From: Burkholderiaceae bacterium
GTDB lineage: Bacteria; Pseudomonadota; Gammaproteobacteria; Burkholderiales; Burkholderiaceae
NCBI GenBank assembly: GCA_947447945.1
Contig: CANFLR010000020.1
Coordinates: 1 to 33,837 of the forward strand
Reading direction: 5' to 3'
Length of the DNA: 33,837 nt
Shown here: positions 29,757 to 33,837 of the stretch, piece after piece
Layout of the letters: every line of letters starts with the position of its first letter
How positions within the stretch are numbered: the first letter of the stretch is position 1
The notes under the pieces: generated by a model
Told to the model about the DNA's origin: nothing
Database searches by the model: none
What the model saw: the letters and a program-made list of their open reading frames with translations, nothing else
Program-made: the position numbers and the translations under genes

Positions 29757-31108
29757 GCCGCCGCCGAAATGGCCTGATCAATTCTTTCAACAGGAATGAC
29801 ACGTAACCCAGAAATCTTGGTCTTGGGCATATTGGCTTTGGGAATAATCGCTACGGTAAAGCCCAGCTTTGCAGCCTCCTTTAAGCGCTCCTGACCTCTT
29901 GGGCAAGGTCGAATCTCTCCAGCCAAGCCTACCTCACCAAAGACAATCAACTCTTTTGGTAAAGCCTTATTACGAATGGATGATTGAATCGCTAAAAGGA
30001 CAGCAAGGTCGGCAGCGGGCTCTGAAATCTTCACGCCACCCACTGCATTTAAAAAGACATCTTGATCAAAACAGGCGACTCCAGCATGACGATGAAGTAC
30101 CGCCAATAACATCGCAAGGCGGTGCTGCTCAAGACCAACAGCCAATCTTCTGGGATTGGGTACATGGGCAGTGTCTACCAGCGCCTGAATCTCTACCAGC
30201 AATGGGCGACTACCCTCTTGCGTGACCAATACACATGCGCCAGGCACCATTTCTGCATGCTGCGACAAGAAAATAGCCGATGGATTAGCAACCCCCCGCA
30301 AACCTTTTTCAGTCATTGCAAAAACACCGAGCTCATTTACTGCACCAAAACGATTCTTAATCGAACGCACCAAACGGAATGAAGAGTGCGTGTCACCCTC
30401 AAAGTAGAGCACGGTATCTACAATATGCTCGAGCACTCGAGGACCAGCAAGATGTCCGTCCTTCGTCACATGGCCAACCATTAATACACAAATACCGCTT
30501 GATTTTGCTGCTCTGGTTAATTGTGCTGCGCACTCCCTTACTTGAGCAACGGAACCGGGCGCGGAACTGAGTACCTCTGAGTACAAGGTCTGAATAGAGT
30601 CGACCACTAACACTTGTGGTTTGACGGTATCCATAATTGATAACAACTTTTCTAACTGAATCTCAGCCAATACCTCTAATTGAGGTGCATCTAGAGCAAT
30701 TCGCCTTGCTCTGAGCGCAATCTGCGCAGCAGACTCTTCGCCGCTGCTATACAGAACATTCATACCAGCGGCGCTCATCTGAGCACAAGCTTGCAGCAGT
30801 AAGGTGGATTTACCAATACCGGGATCCCCGCCTAATAAAACTACGCCCCCCGGAACCAAGCCACCCCCCAGAACTCGATCAAATTCTTCTACGCCTGTAT
30901 TAAATCTGGGCAAGTCTTCTGCCGTAATAGTGGAGAGCTTCTGCCTAGGGAGCGACTGAGCTAAACCCTGAAAGCGGACATTGGAACTGACTTCAGGAAG
31001 GCCTTCTTCCAAGGTATTCCATGCCTGACATGAGGGGCATTGACCTTGCCATTTGGCGGATGTGCCACCACATGACTGACAGATGTAAATTGTTTTAAGC
31101 TTTGCCAA
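29744..31108 (-). CDS. radA: DNA repair protein RadA
   Basis: RadA (Sms) is a RecA-like, hexameric helicase-type ATPase that helps branch migration in recombination. The 454-residue protein has an N-terminal Cys4 zinc finger (Cys-10, 13, 24, 27), a RecA core with Walker A GGDPGIGKS (93-101) and Walker B VLVVDSIQTL, the RadA-specific KNRFG (251-255), and a C-terminal Lon-protease-like domain (about 275-454, with ELIVFGEVGLAGEIRP) without protease activity in the family. Length is typical. It lies 46 bp after the small secreted protein gene on the same strand and may share its transcript with kup. Confidence 0.97.
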   Translation of the reverse strand: MAKLKTIYICQSCGGTSAKWQGQCPSCQAWNTLEEGLPEVSSNVRFQGLAQSLPRQKLSTITAEDLPRFNTGVEEFDRVLGGGLVPGGVVLLGGDPGIGKSTLLLQACAQMSAAGMNVLYSSGEESAAQIALRARRIALDAPQLEVLAEIQLEKLLSIMDTVKPQVLVVDSIQTLYSEVLSSAPGSVAQVRECAAQLTRAAKSSGICVLMVGHVTKDGHLAGPRVLEHIVDTVLYFEGDTHSSFRLVRSIKNRFGAVNELGVFAMTEKGLRGVANPSAIFLSQHAEMVPGACVLVTQEGSRPLLVEIQALVDTAHVPNPRRLAVGLEQHRLAMLLAVLHRHAGVACFDQDVFLNAVGGVKISEPAADLAVLLAIQSSIRNKALPKELIVFGEVGLAGEIRPCPRGQERLKEAAKLGFTVAIIPKANMPKTKISGLRVIPVERIDQAISAAAELS

Positions 31109-31154
31109 ATCACTACCCTTTTACATTGCTACTAATTGTCTGACTCAATCAGAG

Positions 31155-31664
31155 TTAATCGATCTGAGTACCAGCTTTATTTTCTTGCGCCCTCTTAGGC
31201 GCGTCTTTGCGACGTTCCTCTCTATCGGCCGCCCGTGCTGCTGCATCTTTTTGCTTTTGCTCATACTCGCGCTGATTTTCGGTACGCTCAGCTGCCTTTG
31301 CAGGGGCAGCACGTTCAGCCGCTCGCTGGGTATCTTTTTGATTCTTGAGGCTCTCACGTAATTTACGCTGAGTCTCATGAAGTGCAATTTCTTGAGAGCG
31401 TATTGGATCGATCTCTTTTCGATACTCTGCTCTAGCATTACCTAAGCAGTAATTTACCCAATAATTTTGATAACAATCTGTAATCGCCTTTTCCCAGCGA
31501 TATTTTGCCCAGTCGCGCTGAAGTTCAAGCTCGTTTTCTATTTTATTGAGTTGCTCTAACTGCGCCTCTTCGGGAGGTGTCGCCAAAGTTACCCCTCCAA
31601 AGGAACAGAGCAGCAGGAATATTCCAGTAAATATGATGAAGCGCGGCGCACAAATACTTCTCAA
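31155..31664 (-). CDS. Secreted Lys/Arg/Glu-rich protein of unknown function with CX8C motif
   Basis: I do not recognise a named family. The 169-residue protein has a probable signal peptide (hydrophobic core about 8-27, likely cleavage after TLA near residue 28). The Cys at 20 lies in a poor lipobox (LLLC), so it is probably not a lipoprotein. The mature part has Cys-64 and Cys-73 in [19 protein letters not shown], able to form one periplasmic disulfide. A strongly charged Ala/Arg/Glu/Lys/Gln helix or coiled coil follows (about 95-165) and recalls TolA-type stalks. The ATG overlaps the kup stop as ATGA. I recall similar Cys-pair proteins as hypotheticals in Burkholderiales, but could not check. 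The charged tail could mislead searches through composition bias. Confidence 0.78.
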   Translation of the reverse strand: MRSICAPRFIIFTGIFLLLCSFGGVTLATPPEEAQLEQLNKIENELELQRDWAKYRWEKAITDCYQNYWVNYCLGNARAEYRKEIDPIRSQEIALHETQRKLRESLKNQKDTQRAAERAAPAKAAERTENQREYEQKQKDAAARAADREERRKDAPKRAQENKAGTQID

Positions 31665-33604
31665 ATTTCTACTTTCGCGCCCAATTCAACCAAACGGTTG
31701 GCAGGAATCTTAAAGAAATCTGATTGACGACCGGCATTTTGATACATCCAGCAAAACAAGCGCTCACGCCACAAAGCCATACCTGGAATCTCGGTAGAAA
31801 CAATGGTATCGCGTGACAAGAAGAATGAGGTGTTCATTAAATCAAAATTCAGGCCTGAGGATTTTTCAATCAACTCAAGAATCTTACCCATATCTGGCGT
31901 TTCATTAAAGCCATAAACAGCGCGTACGACAAAGATATTATTACCAAGATCTCGCAGCGTAATACGCTCTTCATCTTTCACATATGGCACATCCCAAATG
32001 CTGACCTTCAAGAAAAATACCCGCTCATGAAGCACATGGTTATGTTTTAAGTTATGCAAGAAAGAAACTGGCAAATAATCCACGTGGGCCGTTAAGAAAA
32101 TAGCAGTACCCTCTACGCGGTGTGGGGGATTCATCATCAAGACATCGATAAAACCTTTGAGTTCAATGCCCTCTTCAACAGCACGCCGGCGCAATAATTG
32201 GCGGCCCTGGTACCAAGTCATGAGCAACAAGAAGCAAGCGGCACCCAGCAATAATGGAAACCAGCCGCCCTCCATTATTTTGAGTAAGTTGGCCGTTAAA
32301 AATGCTAGGTCAACAATCAAGAATGCACTGATCACCAATGTCACTAGTAAAGTATTCCAACGCCACACAACTCGCATCACAATTGCTGCCAAGAAAGTGG
32401 TCACGATCATTGTGGTTGTCACGGCAATACCGTAGGCAGCGGCTAAATTTTCGGATTTCTTAAATGCCAGAACGACAGCAACAACTAAAATTAATAAAGT
32501 CCAATTAACCAAGGGCATATAGATCTGGCCAATCTCACGATCAGAGGTATGACGCACCTTCATGCGCGGCACAAATCCAAGCAGGATGGCTTGACTTGTC
32601 ATTGAGAAGGCGCCCGAGATGACTGCCTGAGATGCAATCACTGTAGCAAGAGTAGCCAGAATCACCAAAGGAAATACAAAACCTTCTGGAACCATTAAGA
32701 AGAAGGGGTTAGTAATGGCCTCGGGATGACTTAAGAACATTGCACCTTGCCCAAAATAATTGAGGATTAAGCAAGGCATGACGATAAAGAACCAGCCCAT
32801 GCGAATTGGTTTGGCACCAAAATGACCCATATCGGCATATAAAGCCTCAGCACCCGTCAAGACCAAAAATACGGCACCAAGCACAATAAAGCCCTGAAGC
32901 GCATGCTCATCCATAAACATAATGGCGTACATTGGATTGATGGCTTCAAATATTGCAGGGTTCTGCACTACTTGGTGCAATCCCATTAAACCGATTACCG
33001 CAAACCAAACCAGCATGACTGGTCCAAATAATTTTCCAACAACATCAGTGCCCGTTTTTTGAATAACAAACAATATAACCAAAATAAATATCGTTGCCGG
33101 TATGACGTAACGAGTGAAATCAGGCGAAATCACCTCCATACCCTCTACGGCCGATAGCACCGAAATCGCTGGCGTAATAATGGCATCACCATAAAACATG
33201 CAAGCCCCAAAAACCCCAGCCATGATGATTAGCAGTGATCGCTTGGAACCAGCTGGAGCGGTTCGCAGAGCTAAAGCCATGAGAGCTAAAATTCCGCCCT
33301 CGCCATGGTTATTGGCACGCATCACAAACAGCACATACTTGAGGGAGACGACGATCGAGAAAGCCCAGAAAACCATGGAAATAACACCATAGACGGCATC
33401 CGTAGAAAAGGGAATGCCATGTTCAGGACTGAAACACTCTTTTAAAGCGTATAAGGGGCTGGTACCTATATCGCCAAATACCACCCCAATAGCAGCGAGC
33501 ATCAACGTAAAGGATGCGCCTTTTCTATGACCGGGATCTTGTCGAGAAACCTCTACAGGTCTTAGTAGTGAAGAATCTGAAAATTCTGGGTTACTAACTG
33601 ACAT
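31661..33604 (-). CDS. kup: Kup-family low-affinity potassium transporter
   Basis: Kup imports potassium with protons across the inner membrane. The 647-residue protein shows the family opening [19 protein letters not shown], then about twelve membrane segments up to roughly residue 470, including [16 protein letters not shown] and [20 protein letters not shown] cytoplasmic C-terminal domain of about 175 residues contains [13 protein letters not shown]. The ATG at 33604 is preferred over an in-frame TTG three bases upstream, because an AAGG site lies 7 nt before the ATG. Its stop overlaps the next gene as ATGA. The 156-bp gap to the divergent tRNA gene has no clear kup promoter, only a weak TATATT. 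Confidence 0.97.
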   Translation of the reverse strand: MSVSNPEFSDSSLLRPVEVSRQDPGHRKGASFTLMLAAIGVVFGDIGTSPLYALKECFSPEHGIPFSTDAVYGVISMVFWAFSIVVSLKYVLFVMRANNHGEGGILALMALALRTAPAGSKRSLLIIMAGVFGACMFYGDAIITPAISVLSAVEGMEVISPDFTRYVIPATIFILVILFVIQKTGTDVVGKLFGPVMLVWFAVIGLMGLHQVVQNPAIFEAINPMYAIMFMDEHALQGFIVLGAVFLVLTGAEALYADMGHFGAKPIRMGWFFIVMPCLILNYFGQGAMFLSHPEAITNPFFLMVPEGFVFPLVILATLATVIASQAVISGAFSMTSQAILLGFVPRMKVRHTSDREIGQIYMPLVNWTLLILVVAVVLAFKKSENLAAAYGIAVTTTMIVTTFLAAIVMRVVWRWNTLLVTLVISAFLIVDLAFLTANLLKIMEGGWFPLLLGAACFLLLMTWYQGRQLLRRRAVEEGIELKGFIDVLMMNPPHRVEGTAIFLTAHVDYLPVSFLHNLKHNHVLHERVFFLKVSIWDVPYVKDEERITLRDLGNNIFVVRAVYGFNETPDMGKILELIEKSSGLNFDLMNTSFFLSRDTIVSTEIPGMALWRERLFCWMYQNAGRQSDFFKIPANRLVELGAKVEI

Positions 33605-33718
33605 CAATAAGCCTTGTATGCATGTTGCGTGGCAATATATTACTCCTTATGAAGACAGTCCGAAGGCTCGAATTACCCCTAAAAAACGCTTTATTTATGC
33701 ACCAATTGAAGGTAAACC

Positions 33719-33748
33719 TCGACAGAGACACCCTAAAAATGGTAGAAT
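33719..33748 (+). promoter_or_regulatory. Promoter for the initiator tRNA gene
   Basis: TCGACA (33719-33724, 5 of 6 matches to TTGACA) and TAGAAT (33743-33748, 5 of 6 to TATAAT) are spaced 18 bp. The -10 ends 12 bp before the tRNA, leaving a short 5' leader. Confidence 0.7.
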
Positions 33749-33760
33749 TTCAGCTTCAGA

Positions 33761-33837
<77 letters not shown>

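Noticed and set aside
31139..31153. TCTGA/TCAGA hairpin between the secreted protein gene and radA
   Set aside because: Only 5 bp with no T-run; too weak for a terminator.
31145..31438. 97-residue minus-strand frame within the secreted protein gene
   Set aside because: Out-of-frame reading of the same charged-tail DNA; the 169-residue frame has a signal peptide and ATGA coupling, this one does not.

Overview
The window reads as a conserved housekeeping segment of a betaproteobacterial chromosome. The protein set, gene order and moderate base composition (neither very GC-rich nor AT-rich) fit Burkholderiales, most like Polynucleobacter or a close relative. That placement is inferred from recognised gene order and protein style, not from a database search. 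Coding density is very high. There is no insertion sequence, prophage, CRISPR array or toxin-antitoxin module, and no gene-free stretch reaches 300 bases.

Left edge (1-1358): the start of ppsA (PEP synthase, minus strand, cut by the window edge) is divergent from ppsR, the kinase/phosphotransferase that controls PEP synthase. Next comes a 14-gene minus-strand run (14525 down to 1367): pyrH-frr-uppS-cdsA-dxr-rseP-bamA-ompH-lpxD-fabZ-lpxA-lpxB-rnhB and a SpoU/TrmH methyltransferase. It joins UMP synthesis, ribosome recycling, isoprenoid and undecaprenyl synthesis, phospholipid synthesis, outer-membrane protein assembly and lipid A synthesis. Many junctions are ATGA, TAATG or TGATG overlaps, suggesting translational coupling. 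The cdsA-dxr order differs from E. coli, where dxr directly follows frr. The usual E. coli downstream genes dnaE and accA are absent; the methyltransferase is in their place.

Centre (14526-20035): rpsB-tsf (minus) ends in a strong 18-bp-stem terminator whose distal arm overlaps the likely -35 of the pyrH promoter. A structured leader of roughly 100 nt precedes rpsB. Divergently, map-glnD (methionine aminopeptidase and the PII uridylyltransferase) runs on the plus strand.

Right half (20040-33837): smc-zipA-ligA (minus; chromosome partition, division, DNA ligase) is divergent from dapD-dapE-prmB (plus; lysine/diaminopimelate synthesis and ribosomal protein L3 methylation). Convergent with these is kup, a small secreted protein of unknown function, and radA (minus). 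The window ends exactly at the 3' CCA of an initiator tRNA-fMet gene with a good promoter.

I looked for an undescribed system and did not find a convincing one. The most useful leads are the rpsB leader, the uncharacterised CX8C exported protein between kup and radA, the short RseP with poorly recognisable PDZ domains, the lpxA/lpxB coding overlap, and the inverted repeat around the dapD promoter.
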